A stretch of DNA of 64,000 nucleotides from Polaribacter sp. Hel1_33_78 (GCF_900106075.1 NZ_LT629794.1:2088001-2152000), one strand, 5' to 3'. Shown: positions 19,901 through 27,874, counted from the stretch's first letter. Translations and numbers: made by a program. Notes: a model not told the origin generated them from the sequence alone.

Positions 19901-20386
19901 CGCTTTTCTAACAAAACCAAATTCATCACTAGAATTCCATTGATATTTGAATGTAAGTCCTAAATCTTGATTGATTTCTTCAAAAATTACTTTATTTCCA
20001 AATTCATTTTTGTAAAGATTTCTAACTATTGAGTAAATACCTGCTTGTCTTTCCGAAAATGGCTCCCATATAAGTGTTTTGCCATTTTTTTGTATTCTAA
20101 AAATCGATTTACAACCAGTAGTTTCTGCTAATTCAGTTATTTTATCATCTGTATAATAAGGAAAAATAGCGGATTCAGCATTTTTTCTACCTGCTGTTAA
20201 ACCTCCATTACTTGAGATAAACATCCAATGATTTGAGTCTGAAATAATACTCATAAAAAAAGGACGCATTTTATGACTATTAGAAATCTTATAATAAGAT
20301 TCATTTTCATAATTAACTAACTCTCCAGTAATTTCCTTATCACTTTTAGAGGTTAAATTGTCTTCGTAAGAAACAGTTTTACTCAT
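16931..20386 (-). CDS. GH149-like beta-1,3-oligoglucan phosphorylase (GH94/149/161 group)
   Basis: The 1151-residue protein has no signal peptide. It has an N-terminal beta-sandwich (NHWMFISSNGGLTAGR), then an (alpha/alpha)6 barrel. The likely general-acid Asp654 is in NTQRPEWNDANNALVGNG. C-terminal phosphorylase motifs are FFGYEGLGSIYWHMVSKL (W957-H958), LYGAFPTDAYSHTPATKG and GAQQPGMTGQ (1023-1032). GH94 enzymes are near 800 residues; the greater length and these motifs suggest GH149 (phosphorolysis of beta-1,3-glucan oligosaccharides to glucose-1-phosphate), with GH161 the alternative. It heads a unit that also encodes GH3, GH17, GH30 and a GPH transporter, and should act in the cytoplasm on imported laminari-oligosaccharides. 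The phosphorylase clan is confident; the family number is less so. Confidence 0.88.
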   Translation of the reverse strand: MSKTVSYEDNLTSKSDKEITGELVNYENESYYKISNSHKMRPFFMSIISDSNHWMFISSNGGLTAGRKNAESAIFPYYTDDKITELAETTGCKSIFRIQKNGKTLIWEPFSERQAGIYSIVRNLYKNEFGNKVIFEEINQDLGLTFKYQWNSSDEFGFVRKATLINNSDLDLDISILDGFQDILPFGVSSDLQGIRSNLVDAYKKCELEVDSGLGIYALSAIIVDKAEPSEALKANVVWSRGLENPKYLLSSLQLNNFRRGMKLEQEVDMKAEKGAYFLNANINLPANQEKRWLQVVNVNQTVSDVTYISEMIKNNASLDELLQVSIEEGTKKLVKLAAASDGLQLSNDPLINTRHFSNTLFNIMRGGIFDDNYSIEKQDFITYLSKANKQLFVAKKEFLASLPEKFTLNFIKNLAENDADKDFKRLCLEYLPLKFSRRHGDPSRPWNKFSINTKSEIDGSKILDYEGNWRDIFQNWEVLAYSYPQFIESMIHKFLNATTFEGYNPYRVTKGGFDWEVIEENDPWSYIGYWGDHQIIYLLKFLEFIEKHYPSKLAELFNDDIFVYANVPYKIKPYSDILKNPKDTIDFDHQLNAEIDERRAIMGADGSLLTDKNKNVYKVNLIEKLLVTVLAKVSNFIPEGGIWLNTQRPEWNDANNALVGNGVSMVTLNYLRRFINFFEGILENSDVNNIQISDEVSVLFNDILKTLDGNTTILESKVSDKDRKTVLDGLGNPASKYREFIYKNGFSAKKSALTKASLLHFFTITKDYLEHSIRANKRSDNMYHAYNLMTIENTDEVSISYLSEMLEGQVAALSSGYLTPTQALDLLDGLKASALFRPDQYSYILYPNKNLPRFTKKNNIPSEKVETSKLLKELVAAENKQLIEKDVLGNYHFNGNFNNANSVKEALASLPEDYKELVIKESDAVLDIFEEIFDHKSFTGRSGTFFGYEGLGSIYWHMVSKLLLAVQENCLLAVNSGESEVVIGKLFDHYYEINAGVGVHKSPELYGAFPTDAYSHTPATKGAQQPGMTGQVKEDLLSRFGELGVFVEKGKIIFKPRLLKTSEFLNEPKVFEYININGEKQQLNIDKNQLCFTYCQVPIIYSLSNDNSVEVIFNDESNTVFDSLSLDGSTSSEMFDRSNKINHIKVSIIK

Positions 20387-20591
20387 TTATTTTGTCTTGA
20401 TTATATTTATATTTTATCTTATCTATAGTTTTACTATACTTTATTTAGACTTTAGTTGATTTTTTATTGCGCATAAAAAACTTCCAAATAATGTCATTTC
20501 ATAAAATTCTGTTAAACTATCTTTTATTGAAGAATTCAGTTAGATATATTGAAGTGAGTCTTAAATAAAAATTTAAAGCGAAAATATTTTT

Positions 20592-20633
20592 AAAAAATAG
20601 AATGATGGTATAATTAATTACCATCATTCTATT
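20592..20633 (-). terminator. rho-independent terminator after GH16
   Basis: Perfect 15-bp stem, 20596-20610 with 20619-20633, and an 8-base loop. On the minus strand it leads into a T-run (six A on +, 20592-20597). It lies 13 bases after the GH16 stop and separates the upstream PUL unit from the phosphorylase unit. Confidence 0.9.
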
Positions 20634-20646
20634 CTAAATTGATTTT

Positions 20647-21483
20647 TTACTGATATACTTTGACGTAATCTACTACCATTTTTTGTGGAAACTCAGTTTC
20701 AGCATTTGGTGAACCTACAAAAGATCCCCCGACAGCCATGTTTAGAATAAGATAAAACTGGTTATCATTAAAAACCCATTTAGTTCCTTCTGGTAAATCC
20801 TTTGGTGTTATTTGGTTATATAAAACGTCATCAATATAATAATTAATGTAGTTTGGGCCCCATTCAATTCCAAAAACATGAAAGTCTGTATCAAATCGGC
20901 TGTTTTCTAAAGTATAACTTTTTGTGACTGCTTCGCCGGCTGAATAACCGGGACCATGAATGCTACCATGCGCAATTGTTGGTTCTTGACCAACATACTC
21001 CATAATATCAATTTCACCTATTTTCGGCCAAATAACAGTGCCCTCAGCATCATCGCCAAGTAGCCAAAAAGCGGGCCACAAGCCTTGGCCCCAAGGCAAC
21101 TTTATTCTAGCTTCAAAGCGACCATATTTGGTTTCAAATAAACCTCTTGTTAATACTTTTCCTGAAGTATAACCAGAACCCATATAAGATTCTTGCAATG
21201 CAGTAATATGTAACATCCCATCTTTCACCTCAACATTTTCTAATCGGTCAGAATAATATTGTAATTCATTATTACCCCAGCCATTATCTCCTGTACCAGT
21301 ATCATAAGCCCATTTTGCAGAATCTAGAGCCCCATCTACTTCAAAGTTATCTACAAAGACTAATTTCTTCAATGTGGTTACAGTTTGAGTTTCGTTATCT
21401 GAACAGCTATAAACCACAAATAATATTGCTGTTATAAAATACTTGCCAAATGACATAATTTTATTTTTATTAATAAAATTCAT
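20647..21483 (-). CDS. GH16 laminarinase, lipoprotein
   Basis: The 278-residue protein is a single GH16 jelly-roll. The catalytic signature is GEIDIMEYVG with Glu157 (nucleophile), Asp159 and Glu162 (acid/base). Flanking segments typical of endo-beta-1,3-glucanases are NGWGNNELQYYSDR, LPWGQGLWPAFWLLG, GSIHGPGYS, FHVFGIEWGP and FYLILNMAVGGSFVG. The lipoprotein signal ends at Cys27 (LFVVYSC); a second ATG at codon 10 (21456) would give a shorter signal and may be the real start. No CBM is attached. It should cut laminarin at the cell surface. It is the last gene before a strong terminator, 23 bases after the Ig lipoprotein stop. Confidence 0.95.
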   Translation of the reverse strand: MNFINKNKIMSFGKYFITAILFVVYSCSDNETQTVTTLKKLVFVDNFEVDGALDSAKWAYDTGTGDNGWGNNELQYYSDRLENVEVKDGMLHITALQESYMGSGYTSGKVLTRGLFETKYGRFEARIKLPWGQGLWPAFWLLGDDAEGTVIWPKIGEIDIMEYVGQEPTIAHGSIHGPGYSAGEAVTKSYTLENSRFDTDFHVFGIEWGPNYINYYIDDVLYNQITPKDLPEGTKWVFNDNQFYLILNMAVGGSFVGSPNAETEFPQKMVVDYVKVYQ

Positions 21484-21506
21484 ATTTGTATCTTTTTTAT
21501 TTCTTA

Positions 21507-22928
21507 TTATTTATTAAAATATATATTATCAACATACATATCAGTTACAGTTGCGTCTGAAACAAAAACAACTTGTGCTAAATTAGATGTACCTGTTAAA
21601 CTAGAGAGACTAGAAAGAGGTATATCTATACCTACCCATTCTCCTGCTACTAAATCTGATGAAGAGTATTTAATTTCTGCAGCAGAATCGTCTCCAGTGC
21701 CAAAAGTATTATCCGGTCCAATATCTTGTAATTTTACTGTAACAAAATCCCCAGAATCTAATTCATTTATAACTTGTATGTCTACATGAAAATTAGTCAT
21801 TTGAGAAACGTCTATTGTAGGCTTTGTAAATTGAATACCAACAAAATTCAGTTCAGAATATTTTATAATATTATCTCCATTTATTGTAATGTCATTCTGT
21901 CCTAAGGTTGTTTGATAAGGTGCCCAATAACCATTATAATATTCTACTGGTTGATTTGTATAAGCATCGCTAAAGATTGAAATTACATTACTTGCATTTA
22001 CTGTTGGTGTTGCAGCTACCACAAATTGACCTAGAGAGGTAATGGATAGAGAACCTGAAACTTCAACTCCATTAAGAGTTGCTGTAATTTCTGCTGTTCC
22101 CTCGCCTACGATAGACACTAAACCTGATCTAGTTACTGTGGCAACAGAAACATCTGTTGTAGAGAACTTAAAATAATGCCCGCCAGCAGTAACCGTTTGA
22201 TTAACTCCTGTTGCTAAATTATATGTTTGTGTAAGACCTGTTATTTGAATACGTCCTCCAATAAAAGAAGTTTCAATTTTATCTTCACCATTAAACATTT
22301 TTGGTTTTGCCTGTGCAATAGTACCTAACTTTTCATACTTTAATTCGTCTACCCAAAAAGTATAACCTACTTCGTTACCTGCAGGTCCTTCTGGTCCTTC
22401 TGCATACCAGAACATTCCTTGTTCTTGGGTTAATTTTGATGCGTCAGGAATTGGAATAATATATTTAACCCAATTCGTTGATAATTGAAGACCTTGATTA
22501 CTAACCTGAAATTTGTTTCCAAAGAAATCTTGTCCAAAGCCTATGTCATTAATTACAGCTGATTTTGATGACTTTGCATAAAAGGTTAAAGCATCGTACC
22601 CAGATAAATCTCTTCCTCCATTATCATCCCGAAATATTGCACCAGCATATGCACCTCGAAGATCTCCAACATTTGGAACGTCAAACCTCATAGATGATGA
22701 ACCTGAATATTTAACTTCTGTATCCACAGAAAAAGCTTCTTGCTGAGAATCTGCATAGGGATAATATTCTAATCCACCACTAAAGCCGTCTATATAAACT
22801 TCTGCACTATCCGAAAATGTAGCTAAAACTACATCGTCCGAAAGTTCTCTTTCACAACTTATGACTGTTACGAATAATAGCCCTAAAAGGAAAAAAGTTT
22901 TTGTATAATTATATTTTATATTTTTCAT
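21507..22928 (-). CDS. surface lipoprotein with Ig-like domain and two carbohydrate-binding-like modules
   Basis: The 473-residue protein has a lipobox Cys25 (LLFVTVISCERE). An N-terminal jelly-roll-like module spans about 35-205 (GSSSMRFDVPN, GYDALTFYAKSSKSA, WVKYIIPIP, TFWVDELKYEKLG). A Big_2-type bacterial Ig domain spans about 215-297 (VATVTRSGLVSIVGEGTAEI). A C-terminal module, about 300-473, has DVSQMTNFHVDIQVI and MYVDNIYFNK and clearly resembles residues 200-348 of the CBM/T9SS protein at 7254-8558. No catalytic motif is present. Between the hybrid TIM-barrel protein and GH16, it is best seen as a surface glycan-binding protein. Which module binds glucan cannot be read from sequence. 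Confidence 0.85.
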   Translation of the reverse strand: MKNIKYNYTKTFFLLGLLFVTVISCERELSDDVVLATFSDSAEVYIDGFSGGLEYYPYADSQQEAFSVDTEVKYSGSSSMRFDVPNVGDLRGAYAGAIFRDDNGGRDLSGYDALTFYAKSSKSAVINDIGFGQDFFGNKFQVSNQGLQLSTNWVKYIIPIPDASKLTQEQGMFWYAEGPEGPAGNEVGYTFWVDELKYEKLGTIAQAKPKMFNGEDKIETSFIGGRIQITGLTQTYNLATGVNQTVTAGGHYFKFSTTDVSVATVTRSGLVSIVGEGTAEITATLNGVEVSGSLSITSLGQFVVAATPTVNASNVISIFSDAYTNQPVEYYNGYWAPYQTTLGQNDITINGDNIIKYSELNFVGIQFTKPTIDVSQMTNFHVDIQVINELDSGDFVTVKLQDIGPDNTFGTGDDSAAEIKYSSSDLVAGEWVGIDIPLSSLSSLTGTSNLAQVVFVSDATVTDMYVDNIYFNK

Positions 22929-22935
22929 AAGTTAT

Positions 22936-25900
22936 TTATTTTCCAATGTTGATATGAATGTATGTTCTAATCTCCCATTCCGAACCATTATCAAATCCTA
23001 CAGGACTGATTGTTGGTGCAGTTGCAAAAGCTGAAGATGTTTGATTTGGTGAGTATCTAGGAGAGTATTGATCTAATGATCTCCAAGTTCCTCTTAAACC
23101 AACTTTGGTGCCCGGTAAAAGCAACCAATTTGGTTTCCCTACAGATGTAGATAAATCTAACATGAATTGTGCTGGGTATGTTAAATTAAAATCTCTGTGA
23201 TAATCAAAAGGCCCCCAATCGTTAAATTTAGCCATTGCAATAACTTTCAATTTATTATAAATCATTCTAACATCACCTCCTGCTCTTGTAATTAATCTTT
23301 CATCACTACCATTAGATTGTCCGTTACCGTAATATAAGTTTGCTATAAAACCAAATTCTGGATTTATTTTAGATACAATTCTAGAATTCACTTCCCATAA
23401 ATCTTCAGCTGGTGCTGAATTTGGAAATGCAAATGAACTACGATTTGCTAAAAAACCAATTGCTGCATCTTGCGTTGTTGGTAAATGACGATATACAAAA
23501 CCAAGGTTCATTGCAAATTTTGCATCTTCTGCTCTATCATTATTAAACTCATACATCCAAGTTCCTGGTGTTGGATCAAATGTTAACAAAAGTTCTCCGG
23601 CAGTGGTTTCTCTATTTCCTCTAACAGCAAATGGATCCAATACAACATTTCTTAATCTTCCCGGAGCATTTACATCATTTGGCATTGCAGCAACTAATGG
23701 TTTTTGCCATAAGAAGTTTGGTGCTATTTCGAATTTACCGAAATTATACGCAAAACCAGTTAAAAAGTTAGATTGATTTCCGCTTCCATTATCTTTTAAT
23801 TTCCATCCTGTAAACGTTTGTGTTTGATCAAAACCACCATTAGCAACTAAGCCCATAACGGCACCTTGTGCATACCAATTAAAAGTTCCTTTTTGAAAAG
23901 TTATTTTCGCTTTACCTCCCCAATTATCTGAAGACTTAATTTTATCAACAACAACATTTGAAAATCCATTTTGGTATCTAATATCTTGATACTCTCTACC
24001 ATTTAAAGGCTGTCCTCCCCAGATTGCACCTAATTGCATTCCAAAATTTGCTCCTTTTCTTTCCATAGCCAAAGTGACTCTCTTTGTTTTCGGTAACGGG
24101 ATAAATCCTGATGTTTGAGCTTCAGTATTACTAGCTATATCCTCATGATAGATACCTGTAAAATTATAGTGACCTAATTGTTTACTATATTTTAATAAAA
24201 CGGCTGGGTTTGCTCCCCACCATAACTGCGGTCCAAATGCTGCTTTTAAACCCTCTAAAGCACCTTTACCATCAACTTCAATTCCTAAAATCTCCCCATT
24301 ATATATGTCTAAATTTGGACCATAATATGATTCCCGGTATAAGCCAAAAAAATCGCCTTCATATCCCCAATGATAATGACCAGTCCTATAAAAACCTCTC
24401 ATCTCAAAATCTTCAGCATTCCACTCAAATGAGGCGTTATAGACACGCAATCTATTATTATCATTAACAGGCATAGCCTCATAACCACCATTACTATTTA
24501 CACTTGCAAATGAAACAGTTCTTCCTACATTTTCATAAAAAATATCATCTATTGGATTTCCAGCAATATTTCCTAATATATTAAAGTTTACTTCTGCCCT
24601 CATGTTTGCAGAAGGTTGCCCTTGAACTCCCACATAATAAGATTGCATGTGATCAAAACCTGTTTTGTCTGGATATTCACCAGATGTACCATCTAAACCA
24701 TCAGTTGTTAGTAACGATCCTCCTGTATTAAAAGTGGTGAATTCTGCCCTTAAATTACTTAATTTAATTTTTTCATTACCTCCTAAAGCAGCTTTATCTC
24801 CTCTCGCTCTTAAAACAGCATCCATTAATTGGATATTATTAAAATGATTTGTTACCGAGGTAGCAGAGACTCCAAGTCCATAAGGATTTATACTATGAGC
24901 TTGTTTTAAGGCATAATATGCTGCCCTTGGGTATAATGTATATAATCCTGCAGAATTTGTTGGTCCTTTTGCACAGATACCAAACCATTCTTCATTCATA
25001 TTATTACTCCCATTTTTAGTATCTAAATAATAACCTCCATTAGACCAAGATGCTCCATTATCATGAACATCCAAATTTTCAGTTTGACCTAATTTCCACC
25101 AGCCATCACTAAATTGAAATGTAAATCCTCCAATAGAATTATTCGCTTTCCCTAAACCTGCGGCATTTTGATAAATCTCCTTCCAATTTTCTAGCATAAA
25201 AAATGCCTGCATTTTTTGGTCTTCTTGATTCGTTAAAGCATTAAAAGCATCCGCCCCAAATTCTGTAAACATTATCGGTTTATTCAACTCCTTACTAGCT
25301 CTTTCAAAAGCATCTCCAAAAGATTTACCTCGATACATATTTGTGCCGTAAATATCTACATCTGGACATTCCTCTGCAACAATATCTGAAAACAAAAAAT
25401 CACCATTACAAATAGCAACCGGATGAGAACCATCTAAGTTTTTCATTAAGACGGCAGCCTCATTCATCAATTTATACATTGGTCTACCTCTTTTTTCACC
25501 AACAGCCTTCTTTTGCTCCTCTCCCTCAGGAAAATCTTCAGTTTCTGCCCCAGACCAAAAAAGACCATAATTATTTTCATTCCCTAATAAGAATAAAAGT
25601 AATCCTGGAGTTCCTTTGTAAGTATTGGCCATCTCCTTTGCATCCGATAATAATTGGCTTTTAGTTTCTGCCTCCCTGTAATCCGTGACAGGTGTCCAAA
25701 CACCATTAATCGTTAACCCATAGCGCCCAAAAGAGTGATTTAACATTGTATAAATGCCAAAATTTTCATGGATATAAGAAATCCACTTTGGCTGAATACC
25801 AGTATAAACCCGAATCGTGTTTACACCCATATTTTTTAGCAATCCCATTTCCGCATCCAGAGCACTTTTGATAACGTCCTCAGGTTGCTTCCATAAACTG

Positions 25901-26082
25901 TATGCATAATTTGTACCAATTGGAACATAATCCCAATTCATACCATTAATCATAAAATCTTCTCCATTAACCACTAACTTCATTCCTTGTTCATTACTAA
26001 CAACAGAAACTTTATCTGTTTTTTGAGCAAAGACATTCATTGCGAAAAAGAAAAGTAACAATCTTAAAAAAATGTTCTTCAT
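22936..26082 (-). CDS. clan GH-A-like TIM-barrel glycosidase fused to an outer-membrane beta-barrel
   Basis: One uninterrupted 1048-residue frame. Residues 1-20 are a signal peptide (LLLFFFAMNVFAQ). Residues ~30-400 resemble GH2/GH5-type barrels: LVVNGEDFMINGMNWDYVPI, MGVNTIRVYTG, a probable acid/base Glu169 in FLLGNENNYGLFW, DIYGTNMYRG, and a probable nucleophile Glu274 in PIMFTEFGADAF. From ~430 to the end the sequence switches to alternating amphipathic strands with periplasmic turns (NASFEWNAEDFEMRGFYRTG, NLGFVYRHLP, KVIAMAKFNDWG), ending in a strand (EIRTYIHINIGK) like an outer-membrane barrel. It is 7 bases upstream of the Ig lipoprotein and is preceded by a terminator and a 391-base gap. 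No GH family number can be assigned from sequence reading; GH2-like is the nearest. Activity on the PUL's glucan is inferred. Confidence 0.82.
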   Translation of the reverse strand: MKNIFLRLLLFFFAMNVFAQKTDKVSVVSNEQGMKLVVNGEDFMINGMNWDYVPIGTNYAYSLWKQPEDVIKSALDAEMGLLKNMGVNTIRVYTGIQPKWISYIHENFGIYTMLNHSFGRYGLTINGVWTPVTDYREAETKSQLLSDAKEMANTYKGTPGLLLFLLGNENNYGLFWSGAETEDFPEGEEQKKAVGEKRGRPMYKLMNEAAVLMKNLDGSHPVAICNGDFLFSDIVAEECPDVDIYGTNMYRGKSFGDAFERASKELNKPIMFTEFGADAFNALTNQEDQKMQAFFMLENWKEIYQNAAGLGKANNSIGGFTFQFSDGWWKLGQTENLDVHDNGASWSNGGYYLDTKNGSNNMNEEWFGICAKGPTNSAGLYTLYPRAAYYALKQAHSINPYGLGVSATSVTNHFNNIQLMDAVLRARGDKAALGGNEKIKLSNLRAEFTTFNTGGSLLTTDGLDGTSGEYPDKTGFDHMQSYYVGVQGQPSANMRAEVNFNILGNIAGNPIDDIFYENVGRTVSFASVNSNGGYEAMPVNDNNRLRVYNASFEWNAEDFEMRGFYRTGHYHWGYEGDFFGLYRESYYGPNLDIYNGEILGIEVDGKGALEGLKAAFGPQLWWGANPAVLLKYSKQLGHYNFTGIYHEDIASNTEAQTSGFIPLPKTKRVTLAMERKGANFGMQLGAIWGGQPLNGREYQDIRYQNGFSNVVVDKIKSSDNWGGKAKITFQKGTFNWYAQGAVMGLVANGGFDQTQTFTGWKLKDNGSGNQSNFLTGFAYNFGKFEIAPNFLWQKPLVAAMPNDVNAPGRLRNVVLDPFAVRGNRETTAGELLLTFDPTPGTWMYEFNNDRAEDAKFAMNLGFVYRHLPTTQDAAIGFLANRSSFAFPNSAPAEDLWEVNSRIVSKINPEFGFIANLYYGNGQSNGSDERLITRAGGDVRMIYNKLKVIAMAKFNDWGPFDYHRDFNLTYPAQFMLDLSTSVGKPNWLLLPGTKVGLRGTWRSLDQYSPRYSPNQTSSAFATAPTISPVGFDNGSEWEIRTYIHINIGK

Positions 26083-26400
26083 AATTTCTTTTTTTTTTAG
26101 AGATAATGCTTTTTAGAATCGTTGATTACTTAAAAAGCAACATCCATTAAATAATTTAACTTATTAAACTTCTATAAATGTAATATTCTTTTAGTACTAT
26201 ATCAAGTCTAGATACCGCAACAAAAAACATACATGACAAATAAATTACAAAACAATCAGCAATACCTTTAATATACTTCATCCTTAAGAATTCATAAAAT
26301 TTGAAATCTTTATTAATGTTGTGGTATTGTATTGATTCTTTTAAAATCATTACTACATCAATTAAAAGAAAATCGTTTCGTTGATTACTTATTTGAATAA
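26083..26400 (-). other. intergenic region upstream of the TIM-barrel/OM-barrel gene
   Basis: The gap between the duplicated-domain lipoprotein and the hybrid glycosidase. A 64-codon open frame at 26156-26350 has no signal, motif or recognisable start context and is not called. The region probably holds a promoter for the hybrid-GH16 unit, but no clean TAnnTTTG element was found. Confidence 0.5.
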
Positions 26401-26441
26401 AAATAAAAAGCCGGTATTAAATAAACTTAATACCGGCTTTT
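26401..26441 (-). terminator. hairpin terminator after the duplicated-domain lipoprotein
   Basis: Perfect 15-bp GC-containing stem (GCCGG core), 26406-26420 with 26427-26441, and a 6-base loop. It is followed on the minus strand by T-rich sequence. It lies 33 bases after the stop at 26474 and probably attenuates or ends the susC-susD-lipoprotein transcript. Confidence 0.85.
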
Positions 26442-26473
26442 AATTCAATTAATTCAAAATTCTATACTAATTA

Positions 26474-27841
26474 TTATTGTCTTACTAATTTGTATTTCCA
26501 ATAACCACCGCCTGCAACTTCAATATCTATTTCTAAAGTATCACCATCCAAATCAGCCATATATGTTATTGAATCTGGCGCTTCTGCTGGAGATGCCAAC
26601 TCAGCCAAATTAATAACTTTTGCCAAACCTAAATAAGCTCCTCTACCATCTAGTGTTATTGAACCAGCAGTTGCATCATACGTGTATGTTGCTGCTCCGC
26701 TGCCGTCATGAGGAAATACTGGAACACCACAATCATCAGGGTCCGCACCTTGCCAAGCTTCTAACCAAGTGTCTGCTCCTAAAACATTATTAAAAGTTCC
26801 GTCTGCATTGAACACATATTCATCGTCAAATAAACATGCTCTTGTTGTTACATCATCCGAAGAACTAGAAAACCAAGATACATCATCTAATGCCGGTCCA
26901 ACTCCGAATGCTCCAGATTCTGGCGCTAATTTCCATGTACCTTCTAAAGAAGGTGCTGCATCTCTAACTAATTTATAAGACCAGTAACCACCGCCTGCAA
27001 CTTCAATATCTATTTCTAAAGTATCACCATCTAAAGCAGCGATATACGTTATTGAATCTGGAGCACCAGCTGGAGACTCCAACTCAGCCAAATTAATAAC
27101 TTTTGCTAAACCTAAATAAGCTCCTCTACCATCTAGTGTTATCGAACCTGAAGTAGCATCATACGTGTATGTTGCTGCTCCGCTTCCGTCATGCGGAAAT
27201 ACTGGTGCACCACAATCATCAGGATCAGCACCTTGCCAAGCTTCTAACCAAGTGTCAGCTCCTAAAACATTCTGAAAAGTTCCATCCGCATTAAATACAT
27301 ATTCATCATCAAACAAACATGCTCTTGTTGTTACATCATCCGCAGAACTAGAAAACCAAGATACATCATTCAATGCTGGACCAACTCCGAAAGCTCCAGA
27401 CTCCGGCGCTAATCTCCAAGTACCGGCTACAGCACTGGTATCACCTCCACCGCCTCCGCCTGAAGGAGGAGCTACTACGAAAGTAACTGTATGTTCTTTA
27501 GTAATTGAAACATCCTGTGCTCCTTCTAAAGAAGCTGTTACTGTAATTGTATATGTTACTGTTTCTTCTGGATAATCATAAGTAACCATTGGGGCACTTG
27601 TTTGAAATACATCTGTATCTGAATCAGCTGTAGCGCCAAAGTCAACAGTATATAAAATGTTTCCGTTTCCAAAAGCGGTAGTTGGCACAACTCCTGCTTT
27701 TGTTCCTTCTGCATTTAATGTTGCTACTACGAAATCTAAACCAGTGATTTCAGCTATGTCATCATCATTATTTTCACAAGATACGGTGACACCTAATAAT
27801 AATAGTAGTACTAAATAAGATCCTCTTTTTAATAAATTCAT
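26474..27841 (-). CDS. PUL surface lipoprotein with PKD-like domain and tandemly duplicated ~155-residue domain
   Basis: ATG 27841 is chosen over the TTG at 27862; it gives MNLLKRGSYLVLLLLLGVTVSC with lipobox Cys22 and 455 residues. After a PKD-like beta domain (about 30-125; TYTITVTASLEGAQDVSI) and a Gly linker (SGGGGGGD) come two near-identical domains. Each begins GTW(R/K)LAPESGAFGVGPAL and ends AGGGYW(S/K)YKLVR. The copies are spaced 161 residues apart and are about 90% identical by eye. They are rich in Trp, Asp and paired Cys (TRACLFDDEY, DPDDCG), suggesting a lipocalin-like beta fold. Position directly after susD is that of SusE/F-type surface glycan-binding lipoproteins. I do not recognise a named family for the repeat; binding of glucan is inference. 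Confidence 0.82.
   Translation of the reverse strand: MNLLKRGSYLVLLLLLGVTVSCENNDDDIAEITGLDFVVATLNAEGTKAGVVPTTAFGNGNILYTVDFGATADSDTDVFQTSAPMVTYDYPEETVTYTITVTASLEGAQDVSITKEHTVTFVVAPPSGGGGGGDTSAVAGTWRLAPESGAFGVGPALNDVSWFSSSADDVTTRACLFDDEYVFNADGTFQNVLGADTWLEAWQGADPDDCGAPVFPHDGSGAATYTYDATSGSITLDGRGAYLGLAKVINLAELESPAGAPDSITYIAALDGDTLEIDIEVAGGGYWSYKLVRDAAPSLEGTWKLAPESGAFGVGPALDDVSWFSSSSDDVTTRACLFDDEYVFNADGTFNNVLGADTWLEAWQGADPDDCGVPVFPHDGSGAATYTYDATAGSITLDGRGAYLGLAKVINLAELASPAEAPDSITYMADLDGDTLEIDIEVAGGGYWKYKLVRQ
26477..27424 (-). repeat. tandem direct repeat of 483-bp period within the lipoprotein gene
   Basis: Copies at about 26477-26941 and 26960-27424 are in the same orientation and offset by exactly 483 bases (161 codons). 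For instance the ccaccgcctgcaacttcaat block occurs at 26505 and again at 26988. The copies are largely identical at the DNA level, pointing to a recent in-frame duplication or ongoing homogenisation. Confidence 0.93.
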
Positions 27842-27874
27842 TTTGTTTTGTTTTTTATTCAACTTTTATATTTT

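Noticed and set aside
26156..26350. 64-codon minus-strand open frame in the 391-base PUL gap
   Set aside because: No domain, signal or plausible start context; it lies in what should be a promoter region.
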